From contig NW_026251788.1 of assembly GCF_025024155.1 (NCBI RefSeq), positions 102,418-166,417 of the forward strand: 64,000 nucleotides of DNA, written 5' to 3'. Position 1 is the first letter of the stretch; every line of letters starts with the position of its first letter. Made by a program: the position numbers and the translations under genes. Under the pieces are notes generated by a model that made no database searches, had not been told where the DNA came from, and worked only from the letters and a program-made list of their open reading frames with translations. Below are positions 1-11,882 of the stretch, one piece after another. Origin of the DNA: Gamsiella multidivaricata (taxonomy: Eukaryota > Mortierellomycota > Mortierellomycetes > Mortierellales > Mortierellaceae).

Positions 1-2534
1 CGGTTGCCTCATGTCTCTCGATCCCCCGCTGAACATTCTCCAAAGAACTCGAGAGCTGCTCCTGGTATTTACTTCCGCCAAGGTACCAGAAGCACCCATC
101 CTTCAGGTTCTCGATCACACGGGCCAGATGTTTGCGATTACTTGGATGGAAAAAGTAATCCTGGTCCTCACGCTCGGTTAGGACAGCGTTGGCTTGGATG
201 AGCGCCACTTGACAATTGAGTGCTAGGGCCTGATAGTAATCCAGCTCTAATCGGACGATCCTCTCGTGAAGCGGGGGTAGCCTGACATCTCGCTCCACAT
301 CCGCAGGCTTGTTGCGTACCATGATCCTGTCCATCAAATATCGTAGACGTGAAGCACTACTCAGGCTCGCCAGTGACCAATCGTCTGGGATTTCTCCTGT
401 GCTGATGCGATAGTGATCTTCTAGAGATCGTATCAGGACTCTGGAGAAGAGATTCTTGTCCCCATAGTACGGCTGCAGGTGAAGGAACGACCTTATCAGC
501 GTCGCGAGTCGTTCCAGATCGCCCTTGTCCGATAGTGTTAGCTGTACATTGGCAAAGGAAGACGGCTTCAGGTTGGCTAGGTTAAATGTCGGTGTTCCGG
601 TACATATCCATCGGCGATCTGCATGGAGATGATCCGCGAACAGCGTATGGTCCGAGAGCTTCAGTCCCATGCTATGGCCCTCGTCCACGATCACACGCTT
701 CCATCTAATCTGCATTAGCGGGGAAATGGATCGTGGGGCTCGACAATGGCATGAAATATACTGGGAGTCGCACAGGCAAGGCGGTTTCTCTGCAGTAAAA
801 ATACCGAAAATAAAAGACGTCGATTAGGTGTCGAGCGCAAAAAAAAAGACTATGAAAAATAAAAAGTGACGGGCTGCTTTACCTTTCGTATGCTTAACAG
901 AGTAGGAGCCAGGTTCATACTCCTGTGCGAATCGAGTCAGGGAGATAAGGACCATATCGTGTTTCAACAGGGTCCGATGATCTGGAATCTCCCTGCCCTT
1001 GCCCGGCTCAATCCGCAACAACTTCAGTGCGAAATTCTCGGTGTGCTGCAAATGCAACAACAAGAAGAACTAGGTTGGTGCCATTGAAAACAACGATGCA
1101 CTCGCGATGTTCGTGAAGGTATGTACCTTATTGACCTCATTACACCATTGATCCATCAAATTAGGCGGCACAATGACAAGCGTTGTTGTTGATAGATAAA
1201 TCTCTGGGGAGCGATCCTTTGTCTTGAGCTGCTTTGCTCTCGTCAGATTGCTTCTTGCGTTCCTGTCCTCGGCATAATAATACACTGATAGGTCCTCAAG
1301 CAGTTCCATGCTCCCGGGGTTGATATAGTCTTGGATCCGTTTATAATCAATTTGGTTTAGTTTGACCGCTGCTGCCGCAAGATCCCGTAAATCTGGTATC
1401 TGGGCTCCGGGAACCAGTGCCAGATTCGCTGTAGCAACTGAATTAAGCCCGTCCTGAGCTACAGTTGCTGAGGGCCCCGTGTCCGAATAAAGCTCGCAAT
1501 ACAACTGTGTCCCGATGGTTGGAGGCTTGCTGGACTGGTGGAGAGTCTGCATGATCAATGCAATACAAATACACGACTTGCCTGTGCCCTGTAAAAGACC
1601 ACAGCCAAAATCAATTGGAAGTCAGGAATGCCAGAAATGGCGAAACTGGCCCCCGGAAGCGACCAATTGGAGACAGAAATGAACCTACCATGTCCTCACA
1701 AATAATCCCTCCAGGGATGTCATCCCATTTCGACTCTGGATTACGGCAGATAACAAGGCTGTCATTGGCCATGTTGATATAGTAAGCCCTGCCTTCCATA
1801 TCTTGCATGGGCACGAGAGTGGGGTCGAGGATGTAATCTGGGTAGAGTTCTCGTCGCAGCAGTTTCCAGAGAGAGTTCTTTTGATAGTCGTAAAGTCTTG
1901 TTCGCATCCCTTTGGGCGAGTCGCGTTCCAATGTCTGCCTGAGGATCTGCTGTACTGCTCTGGAAGGCGGTCGAGCATCAGTCCGCACGAACGGGTCGTC
2001 TGCTGCTCGGGGTGACGGCATATCAAGATAAATGTTAAGAAGGTGCTTGGCTTTGTCGTCCTGGAAAATGGTCATGGGCGTGTATCCCGGGAGGGGCAGT
2101 TCGAGCTCGTCGCTGAATATCAGTGGGTCCACATTCATGTTCAGGAGGACCATCGAAAGTGCCTGCTTGGATTCCTTGTCATGGTTCTTTTGGGCCCTTT
2201 GTTCGCCGAAACGTCGTTGCGGGGCGCGATGATTTCGAGCGGAATCAAGGGCGTATATCAGGAACCTTGTCTGTTGATGCCCATTAGCGGCGGAGAGATG
2301 AAGTTGGCGATATTGCAAGATGTTTGTTTGGTTGAGATACTGGAGTGCTTGCGCCATCAAGCTGTCTCGAAGAAGGTTGTCTTCATTGCTGTGGAACGGT
2401 CTTGGGGCATATCCAACTGTAGGGTGCTGCAGGCCGACGGGCCCATGAGTGTCCCATGAGCCGATGGGGATTCCATGGACCATGGTGCAGTTCGTTGGAG
2501 AAAGGAAGGATAGTCGTGAGCTCTCTATTCCCAC
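1..2534 (-). CDS. SNF2-family DEAD/H-like helicase, 3' end cut by the window
   Basis: Nuclear SNF2-type ATPase, probably a DNA translocase or chromatin/repair factor. Exons on the minus strand: about 2534-1689, 1588-1127, 1045-883, and 789 to the window edge. Joining the first two gives EDM|GTGKS, the SNF2 motif I (usually DMGLGKT), so the Walker A loop is split exactly by the intron. Further on are VIVPPNLMDQW (motif Ia region), DMVLIS.TRF, a Cys-rich patch (CLCDSQYISCHC), the motif II VIVDEGHS and motif III TGTP. The C-terminal helicase lobe lies outside the window. The 5' end is unresolved: the reading frame shifts near 2534, and protein-like sequence continues upstream in another frame (about 2535-2940), so N-terminal exons or an indel are likely. 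The gene is divergent from VPS27. SNF2 membership is secure; the subfamily is not. Confidence 0.85.
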
Positions 2535-3225
2535 CCCGCATCAAATAAGGTCCGACAAAGAAATGGGTGTTTGGAGTTTCGACTGACTGCACAGCCACAA
2601 CACGTCGCATGTCGGGAGGCAATGGCGCCAGTCCCGCCCTGGGACAACTGGGGGAATCAACCCAGTCGTGCATCACGATGCATTTGTGAGGGTCATGATG
2701 GCTCCAGTGCCAGGTCAGGACTCTTCGCCATGGACATGCACGCCAGCCCATACCACAGAATGGGTACTAAACGCTGCGCATCAGCCGTGCATGTGCCTCC
2801 CTGTCCAGTAGGAGCCTCTTCTCCCCCTCACAGACCTCATCACTTGAGAGGTTTGTAAAGTCCGGATGATGCCACGAGTAGATCGATGCTGGTAAGTAAG
2901 ATCCTCTCGCGTGGATTGTTTGCTGGATGCATTGTCATGTGGATGCTTTTCACAGCCCGGCTGGGTGTTTGAGCTCCCTGTGCGTTCCACGTTGACAAAG
3001 TTGACAGGGGCGGATATATCTTGGGGGGTTGTACCTCGCAAAACCTTATTTTTGGATGCACAGTGAATACACGTCATTTGCTGGGGAAAGCATCTCTTTT
3101 CTTTCCATCTCCCATTACCATTTCAGTTCCTCTAAGCGCTCGATTTTAATTCTTCTCCACTCTCCACATCTTAGCACCGTCTTCCACTTTCTTATCATCC
3201 TCTCGAACACACTCTCATTTTCACT
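2535..3225. promoter_or_regulatory. Divergent SNF2/VPS27 intergenic region with possible N-terminal helicase exons
   Basis: On the minus strand, 2751-2540 and about 2940-2775 are open in one frame and look coding (for example ETPNTHFFVGPYLM, and an acidic SSDEVCEGEK stretch), separated by one TAG near 2771. They may be N-terminal exons of the helicase. The remainder is pyrimidine-rich on the plus strand just before the VPS27 start (3060-3225) and probably holds the VPS27 promoter and 5' UTR. Confidence 0.45.
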
Positions 3226-5847
3226 ATGAATTACTGGCTGAAGGGTAGCTCTCCAATCGATGACCTCGTCGGTAGGTCTTGTCTCCTTTGCAGCATGGTG
3301 CAACTCCCTTCCCTGTGCGACTCTCGGCTTTGAGTGCCAAAGCAGAATGTCGTTCATCAACTCCTGGCAGCTAATTCATCTACTTGTCTTATCCTTACTT
3401 TTTCAGACAAGGCCACCTCAGAAAACTTACCAGTAGGCTCAGAAGACTTGGCACTCAATCTCGAGATTTGCGACCAGATCAGGTCCAAGCAGGTCTCCTC
3501 CAAAGATGCCATCAAGGCACTCAAGCGACGTATCAGTCACAAGAATCCCAATGTCCAGCTCCTTGCCTTGGGGGTAATGCCTCATTTGCTTGCTCAGGTT
3601 GCATGGCGCCCTAGTGGGTGGTACAAAGTCTTGGCTATAGTTTTGACAAGTTTTTTGTATGAATTTTCGACTTTGGAAATAGCTGACGGATGTCTGTGTC
3701 AAGAACGGCGGCCAGCACTTTCTTGTCGAAGTTGCGTCTCGCGAGTTCGTTGATAACCTAACTTCGATCCTGAAGGCACCTGTATGTATTGTCCACCGCC
3801 GCTTTGGCTACGAACGTGTGAATTACTCCTTGGAATTTTGGCTGACCATGCATGCTCTAATACTGTCAATTATAGGCTGGCTGCAACTTGGAGGTCAAGA
3901 ATAAAATCCTCACTCTACTTCAGATATGGGGGCGTCTATTCCGTGGGAAGCAGGGCTTGGGATATGTTTGCGACACCTATCTGATCCTTCAGCATGAGGG
4001 CTACGAGTTTCCTCCGGTGGATAATGTCGGCGCAGCGCTTGTCGAGACTCCGGCAGTAAGATGTCCCAGCATGACTAATATAGCTTTTTTTTTTTTTTTT
4101 TTTTTTTTGACCGAATATTCTTCGTAGCTCTAACCATCGTATTCTTTTAACCACTCCGATTACAGCCCCCAGACTGGACGGACTCCGATGTGTGCACACG
4201 ATGCAGGACGGCATTCACACTCACCAACCGTAAGCATCACTGCCGCGCATGTGGCTCGACTTTCTGTGGACAGTGTTCCAGCAAAACCATGTCGTTGCCT
4301 CATCTTGGAGTCAACCAAGAGGTTCGAGTGTGCGATGGGTGTTGGATCAAGAAGAAGATGGGAGGGAAAGGCACTGCCGTACATGATAGCTTTGGCCTTG
4401 GAGGACCAGCAGAATTTGTTCCCAGCACGAACAGCCCAAAGCAAACCATTACTTCGACATCTACCAATGCACAGTCTTCGAATCTTGATAATGAGGATGA
4501 TGATCTGAAGAAGGCGATCGAACTGTCACTCAAGGAAGCCAATTCTCGGCCAGGATATTCAGCCCCTTCAGCAGCACGCAACGAACCCATTTCCAGAGGG
4601 ACAACAGGGCCATCCCATGAGGAAGACGACGCGGACCTGTTGGCGGCCATTGAAGCGTCCTTGAAAGAGACCAAACTCAGTGGATCTCAGTCAAAGCAGT
4701 CAGCTTATGAAACATACACATACACCAAACCCGAAGTATGAGACTCGCTGGTTCGTCAATATTCAGCATTTTCAGTCCTTCTGTTCGATCTCGGTCGTTG
4801 ATAGCATACTCTTTTTTCCTTTATAGGTATCTACTACTGTGAGTGCTGGCTTGGCAAACGATCTGACATCAACTGAGAAGGAGAACATTGAGATGTTCTC
4901 CTCGCTTGTTGACAGGATTCAGATGACGAATGGTGATGTTGCTGGAAATCGGGAGGTTCAGGCGTTATATGAGCAGATCTCGAAGTTTCAAATGAAGCTT
5001 GCATTAAGCATTGAGGAGGCCGATAAAAAGCAACGTAAGTACACAATGGCACGAATCTGATATGCCCCTTCCTACTGCGATACTCCTTCAGCTCCATGCT
5101 TATACCATGCTACTTTTCATTTCACTGAACCACTTTATAGGCGAGGCTATCCAATTCAATGAGAAGATTGATCAGGCTGTTAAGATGTACGATCATTTGT
5201 TGCAGGAGCGGCTCAAATCTACATATCAGCACCGGATAAACACCAGCGCCTATGGATATCCCGGCGTCCAGCCACATCCAGCAGAACCCCACGTGGGCTA
5301 CAACGTCGCCTTGCCTTCTCAAGCAGTTCATAATAACCCAGGGTACCCTCATTTGACCGGATCGGACCCTCATTACAGCCCATACATCCCAGGAGTACTT
5401 TATAATCATCAGGTGCCTCCATCCTTTGCACCACAAGCACCACAAGCACCACCCTCACAATCCAGTTACCAGTATCAGACCTCCGTGCCTCCAGCAACCG
5501 CCCCCTTCGATGTTTCTTCGTCTATGGCGGGCTCTACAGGAGTAGAATATGCCAGTGCTCCATTTGCATCCGCTCCCCCTTCAGTTCAGCAAATACCTGC
5601 TCAAACGATGTACCAGCCAAACCAGGATCTGTTCTCTGTTGTTTCCCCACCTGGTGTTCAGACACCCGGCCAGTTTCAACATCAGGGTTACCAGCCGATA
5701 GCTACGCAGCAGATGCAATCTACTGCGGTCGATCTGCATGGACAAACAGCATACGCACCCTATCAGCAACAACAGGCACCATATGCACCAGCAGCACCGA
5801 TTGCGCCTGCAGCCCCTGTTGAGGAGAAACCTCTTATTGAACTGTAA
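3226..5847 (+). CDS. VPS27: ESCRT-0 subunit Vps27/Hrs (VHS-FYVE-UIM)
   Basis: Endosomal sorting receptor for ubiquitinated cargo that recruits ESCRT-I and clathrin on PI3P membranes. Seven exons: 3226-3271, 3407-3573, 3683-3781, 3876-4055, 4166-4735, 4827-5034, 5141-5847, giving 658 aa with all junctions in frame. The order is: VHS (residues about 1-150, starting [15 protein letters not shown]); FYVE zinc finger (about 168-230, with the RKHHCRACG signature and eight Cys/His ligands); two UIMs ([12 protein letters not shown] at about 276, [12 protein letters not shown] at about 320); a GAT-like helical segment (about 362-440); and a Pro/Gln/Tyr-rich tail ending PLIEL. That ending matches a clathrin-box motif, as in yeast Vps27. 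The start is the first ATG after a pyrimidine-rich leader. AATAAA lies just after the stop. Intron 4 holds a 24-nt T run. Human HRS has one double-sided UIM; two UIMs is the yeast arrangement. Confidence 0.95.
4085..4108. repeat. Poly-T tract (24 nt) in VPS27 intron 4
   Basis: Uninterrupted T run on the plus strand in the intron between the VHS and FYVE exons, upstream of the acceptor. Confidence 0.95.
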
Positions 5848-6142
5848 CTCGAAATAAAAAGCAGTCATCTCAGCCACTCTCTGGCTCCCTCTATACAGTT
5901 TTCGCGTGGCAGACCAACTTGCATGGGGCCAACTGCACCAAACCCGCCACTAAAAAAGATTCTTCGCTCCGCTCTTCTTTACCTTCACCTTCCTTCTCTC
6001 CTTTCTAGTTCCCCATTCCCTTTCAGCCATTGTATTCCCTCGCTACTTACTCTTCAAAATCTACGGTCAAACAAGAGCAACCCCCCCCCCCCCCCCTTAG
6101 AACCACACAGCGCACCAGCACTTTTTTTTTTATTTCCTTTTC

Positions 6143-9100
6143 ATGAGCTCAAACCGGACACCTATTCCAGGTAAGCGATACCCAGCCCATGAAGGAAATC
6201 CCCCTCTTTCCACCAGCATTGGTGCATTCAGCAACAACGATTGCAGTTTCTTGTTCTCAGAAACAACAGTGAGCGAGGGTGCCAATCAATAGTCATATAT
6301 GCCGATATCATTTTTATTGTTCTTATGCATCAGTTCGCTCCTTCCTCACTTCCCCACGCCATGCAAATGCTTGTCGACACCGAACTGGTCTTGCTTCTTC
6401 TGCTAGCCCTGTCTTTTTTGCTGTATCCTCACCGGCTTTGTTTCCCTCACCTTTTTGTTACCACACCTTCCGCCTTCGCGACAGAAGCCAGCTCGAGCAA
6501 GAAACGCAAGTCGTCAAGTTTTGCCGCGCGTCCCTCGAATTCAGCCACTGGAGAAGGATCCTCCTCTTCCAGCTCTTCGTCTGCTCAGCGTCCTTCTTCT
6601 TCTACTTCATCTTCCTCCGCTACTCTTCCCTTCAAGGTCTTGCCTGCCAATCCCCTCGAAAATTCATTTGCCCGTGCACGCGAACTCGAGGCCTCGAAAC
6701 GTCGGCGCACTATTTCAAAGGAAACTGAATCCTCCAGTCTGAAGAACCAGGACAGCCTCAGTAACGAGAACAGTGATAGTAGCAGCATGTCTACTCAATC
6801 ACACTCCAACATTTTTACAACGGCGGGCTCAAGTTCCACAGGAATCGGTCTAGGACGCGCCGGCACGAGGACAGGTGACGGTGGTTCTTCAGCTTCAGTC
6901 ATCACAAATGGTATCAAGAGCAGTGCTCCCGCAGTCCGTCGAACAGGCGTGCAGGGAAAACAACCTGTTAAGAAGTTGGTCATCAAGAACTTTACAGGTA
7001 TATTTCGATGGCGATGATTATCCATTCTTCGAACGGTTTTTTCTTTATGGGTATTTTTCTAAATCACTTTAATACTCTTTCCACTCTAGTAACGCCTCAA
7101 TTGCCGAAGGATTACGAAAACGAGACGTGGAAGGTACTCCAGCAGGCGGTTCAGGCCATCCAGGAATCGCGGCCCGTGAACTCGTCACTGGAGGAGCTCT
7201 ACAAAACGTGCGAAAACCTATGTCATCAAAAGCACGGCGACTCGCTTTACAAGAAGCTTTCGGCCGAGGTCGAAAGACACGTTCAAAAGGTGGTCGGGGA
7301 CCTACTGAACAACAATTCTGATCAAGACATCTTCCTGGAGGCTGTCGAATCTGCATGGACCGATCACTGCCGGCAGTTGATCATGATTCGCAGTATCTTT
7401 TTGTATCTGGACCGCACGTTCGTCTTGCAGACGTTGGGAGTGTCTAGCATTTGGGAGATGGGTCTCGATCTCTGGCGGCGACTGGTTATGAACCAAAATG
7501 AGATCCGCAGCAAGGTTTTGGGTGGTCTTCTCCGCTTGATCGATAAGGACCGCCAGGGAGATGCAATTTCACATCAGCTTGTGCTGTCGTTGCTGCGCAT
7601 GCTGACAGACATCCACATGTACACTTCGGTCTTCGAGACGCCATTCTTGCAAGCCTCTCGTCTTTATTACCATGTTGAGGGTGAAAACAACGTCCACCAC
7701 TTCACTGTACCAGAGTACCTACGATATGTTCAGCAGCGATTGCTCGAGGAGACCACGCGCTTCGAAGGTTATCTAGACAAGTCCACGCGGCGTGGCTTGA
7801 TCTCTGCAGTTGAGGGCGAGCTTTTGGAACGATGGACAGACATGCTCCTACAAAAGGGCTTTGAGAGCGTGATGGCCGATCATAACCTGGCGGATTTGAA
7901 GCTGTGGCACGATCTGTTGGCAAGAGTGAATGTCCTCGAGAAGTTAAGTCTTCACTTTGGGAACTACGTCAAGGTAACTGTCATACTATCGCAATCGCTA
8001 TGGGCTGCCGGCTTATTCGCGTCAAGCTCTGACCATAGGTTTTATCTGGTACCGATATAGAAAACGGGCAAGGCTTTGGTGGTCGACCCAGCACGAGATG
8101 ACACAATGGTCGAGGACCTACTCAAATTCAAGAAGGGTGTGGACGAGGTTGTCAGCAAATGCTTCCAGAATTCGGAACTGTTCCTCAACGTCCTCAAGGA
8201 ATGCTTCGAATCCTTTATCAATACTCGACAAAATAAGCCTGCGGAACTGGTGGCCAAGTATCTGGACCTAAGACTGCGCAGTGGCAACAAGGTAATTGGA
8301 CAAGCAGTATCTCAGGGATGCACCTTCTTCAAACGCTTATGCAATCTCCGAGAATGCTGTTAACGCGCGCAATTGCTTTTTTTTTTTAGGAATTATCGGA
8401 CGAGGAAATGGAATCAACGCTGGAGAGGGTTTTGATCTTGTTCCGATATATTCAGGGCAAGGATGTCTTCGAGGCGTTTTACAAACGCGATCTTGCCAAA
8501 AGATTGCTACTCAATAAGAGTGCTTCTTTTGATGCTGAGAAGAGCATGCTGAGCAAGCTGAAAGCAGGTACGGGTTTATTTTTTATTTATTATATTATGA
8601 GAGGACACAAAGAATTAGAGACTGATACTGTGTGCTCTTGGCTTGGTAATAGAATGTGGGTCTGGATTTACCACCAAATTGGAGGGCATGTTCAAGGATA
8701 TGGACACTTCAAAGGACATCATGATCAATTTTAGGGTAAGTGGGCTAAGGATGATATATGTACTTATCTCATCCACCATGACTGAGTTTATTTAAATTTA
8801 CGTTTATCCTGTAGGCGAGCAAAATGCACAACAAGATCGGTTCTTTGGATCTCACTGTGAACGTTTTGACACAAGGAAACTGGCCAACCTATCCACCAGC
8901 TGAAGCCAACATTCCGGACCAGGTTAGTGAGATGCGAGACTTGGATCTATTGCTTATCAAGGGAGTGTTGAATACTAAACTAGCTCGTTTGTACTCTAGA
9001 TATCACGATGCCAGGAAGTGTTCAAAGAGTTTTATTTATCTAAGCATAAGGGCAGACGACTGATGTGGCAGAACTCACTGGGACACAGTGTTGTCAAGGC

Positions 9101-9958
9101 ATACTTCACATCGGTAAGGGGATCACTGTCATCATATGGAATGCTTATTGCGGTCTGGATAACCACATTAATGCTGATCAGTATACCCCGTTCGCTTTCT
9201 TTTCTCGAGCAGGGCACCAAAGAGCTGCAGCTTAGTTTGTTCCAAGCCATCATTTTGCTATTGTTCAACGATGTGGGCGACTCTGCACTGTCATACAAGG
9301 ACATCGGGCAGCTATCTAACATTGGTAAAATACGATGCATGATGCGATGGCCTTTCCGAGCAAACCATGCACGCGTATTAATGAACAGTACATGATTGAC
9401 ACTTTTCTTTATCTTCAAACTACTCACACATTAGAAACCAAGGAACTGAGTCGAACGCTGCAGTCACTGGCCTGTGGAAAGTATCGCGTCCTTGTAAAGC
9501 ATCCAAAGTCCAAGGACGTCTCGGAGACGGATGAGTTCACGTTCAACAAAGACTTTACTGCCTCACTGACAAGGATAAAGATCAACGCGATCCAGCTCAA
9601 GGAGACACAGGAGGAGAACGCGTCGACGAATGAACGCATCTTCCAGGACAGACAGTTCCAGGTTGATGCAGCGATCGTCAGGATCATGAAGACACGAAAG
9701 CAGCTATCGCACACATTGCTCATCAGCGAGTTGTTCGACCAATTGAAGTTTGCCATTAAGGTATACAAGTGCAACCTGTAACATGTAGCTGGGGACTGAT
9801 ATTTATTGGTAGTAGGAATGGATGGATGGCTAATAGCCTTCCGCTTCTCTTTCTTTCTATAGCCTTCGGATTTGAAGAAGCGGATCGAAAGTCTTATCGA
9901 TCGCGACTACCTGGAGCGCGATAAGAATGATCAGAGTCTTTATAAATATGTGGCATAA
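6143..9958 (+). CDS. CUL4: Cullin-4, scaffold of CRL4 E3 ubiquitin ligases
   Basis: Scaffold that binds DDB1-type adaptors through its N-terminal cullin repeats and RBX1-E2 through its C-terminal domain, in the nucleus. Eleven exons: 6143-6170, 6485-6997, 7090-7973, 8061-8291, 8390-8567, 8653-8735, 8815-8922, 9000-9113, 9213-9324, 9435-9760, 9863-9958, giving 890 aa in frame. The 28-nt first exon (MSSNRTPIP) was chosen because it joins cleanly to SSKKRKSS, a nuclear-localisation-like patch in a Ser-rich N-terminal extension of about 185 residues. Cullin repeats contain [15 protein letters not shown] and [11 protein letters not shown], typical of the CUL4 group. The neddylation region [15 protein letters not shown] holds the acceptor Lys, and the C-terminus [18 protein letters not shown] is cullin-specific. 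Spaced 295 bp downstream of VPS27. CUL4 rather than CUL3 rests on the repeat sequence; family membership is certain. Confidence 0.95.
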
Positions 9959-10145
9959 AGCTGCAGGGACCTCCTCCTCTAGTTACCGAGGCACCTATTT
10001 TTTGCACAATCATGTACATCGACACCGTTGGCGTATCTCACCCAACCTGTATTTTGAATTGAAAGGCAGAGAGAAAAAATAAAGAAAGAAAAACCATTCA
10101 TGTTGCCGAAATAGCAAAAAAATCGGCGCATTGTTGTTCTCAGCT

Positions 10146-11882
10146 TCAGTTCTGGCGTGCAGCTGTCTGTAGCTTTGCGGCGTTGGTGTCGTCGCGGCTG
10201 CCCTTGAGGAATGGCATCAGATCACTTCCGCCTGTTCCTTTAATTGAGGGTTCTGCTTGATCCTCTTCGTTCCGGTTCTCTTCCTTTTTGGGTAGTTCCT
10301 TGCTGACCTGGACACGATAGTCCTCCCATCCCTCTGGTGGGTCTCTCTTAGCTTGGGTCATAACGTAGCGGGTCACGACCTGGATATGGGTATCTCGGAA
10401 CAGCTTGATCTGGTGCACACAGGCATCATAGGTAGCGATCAGCTCCTTCGTCTGCTCGTCTGCTTGCTCCGAGTCGACTTTGGAACGTACATAGGCACGC
10501 AAGTTGGTAACCTTGGCAAGATGGTCCAAAAAGTCGCGATGAGGACCTGGCATGAAGTTCTTCATCTTGAGCATTAAGGCGTTGGGTGTCTTGGTTTCGG
10601 CCGAGGAACCCGGCTCATGGTGATCGATGCCAAAGATGAGATCGAGAGCTGGGAAGAGAGAAGTCTGGCCGCCAGTGCTGCCCATGAGATGTTTGCGCTC
10701 GTTGTTGTTCACACCCTTGTACTCGAGACCGTTGGGCAGACCGAGTCCGGCCGCGTTTTCGGAGCCGGACAGATACTTGCGAATCTTCCAGTAGAAGACA
10801 GCGGGATCGCATTTTTCAAACATGCGTGCTGAGGATGATGTAGCGAATGGTTATTAGTGATGGGTATGAAAGAAATACGGATACAGATTGTCGATACTGC
10901 TGCAAAGGATGGGCTCTGTAAACTCACCCAACAGCTTGCCGACCGGTTCCAATCGGGTCAGGGCAGCCTTGAGATTTACTGTGGTGGCCACGACGTCGTC
11001 TTTGCGGGCAGCGTGCATGGCGTTGAGCAGGAACTGCAATGCTGCACCACCTTCAGCCTCGATTGCTATGGAAACGATAAGGAACCATGTCTCGTCGGAT
11101 GTTCCTGTCATCGTCGACAGCGCATCGAGGTTTCTTTCCATCCAAGGATAAACAAGTTGGGTTCAAAAAGCGTTAGTTCTGAGGGACCTTTTCTTTTTGC
11201 GCAGTACTAAATGAGAAAGGAAAAGTTGATTGCATGTGTATACTCGATAGCATGGGTCCCTTGAGGATCCTTCAGCTTCCAGTTCCAGAGATTGCTGGAG
11301 GCATAAGTCAGGACCGGATAGATCTCGACCAGGTCTGCGGCTGCTTGCCAGGGAACAGCCAGGGGAGCTGGAATGGACTGATACACCAAAAGAAATAAGT
11401 AAGCATACAGGTAATCTATTTCATTCGATGCATACATGCACAAACAACAATGAGGGTGATTCAAAGTATATGTACTTGGGCAATATCTAGACCGCTGCCC
11501 CAGACATATGAATGGGCCATGATGCTCAGTAGGACGTATGCACGCTTATGCTCGGCTTTTGTCTCCAGACGACTAACATCCAGCAGTGGCAGCTGCCGAT
11601 AAAATATAAAAATGGTGTTTAGCGATTCAATCTCGTCCTGTTTACTATGATAATCTACTACCTCCGTTTTACCTGGTCGACACGAGCTCGGAGCTGTCTT
11701 GAATCAATCAATACGTTTAATTGATCCATAATCTCTTCCCAGGGCGCGAAATAGGGCTGTGTCAATCGAGCGAGTGGCTGTGGGTATGGGACAAATCCCG
11801 TCTTAGGGGATACATCATAATCTTCTAGGACTGGCAAGGGAATCGCATCTTGAGGAGGATGAGGGGTGTTAGCGGCGAGCAT
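10146..11882 (-). CDS. Indoleamine 2,3-dioxygenase (tryptophan/kynurenine pathway)
   Basis: Haem enzyme opening the indole ring of L-tryptophan to N-formylkynurenine, the first step towards NAD or kynurenine. Five exons: 11882-11673, 11592-11476, 11377-11244, 11133-10928, 10828-10146, giving 449 aa with every junction in frame. The N-terminus MLAANTPHPPQDAIPLPVL is followed by the conserved SYVWG and VPWQAAADLVEIYPVLTYAS. The join of exons 4 and 5 gives LLARMFEKCDPAVFYWKIR, the IDO signature. Further on are MPGPHRDFL and THIQVVTRYVM, whose His is in the position of the proximal haem ligand (human His346). A C-terminal charged tail (KKEENRNEEDQ) exceeds animal IDO length, as is usual in fungi. 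It converges with CUL4 across only 187 bp. Which fungal IDO paralogue this is cannot be told. Confidence 0.93.
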
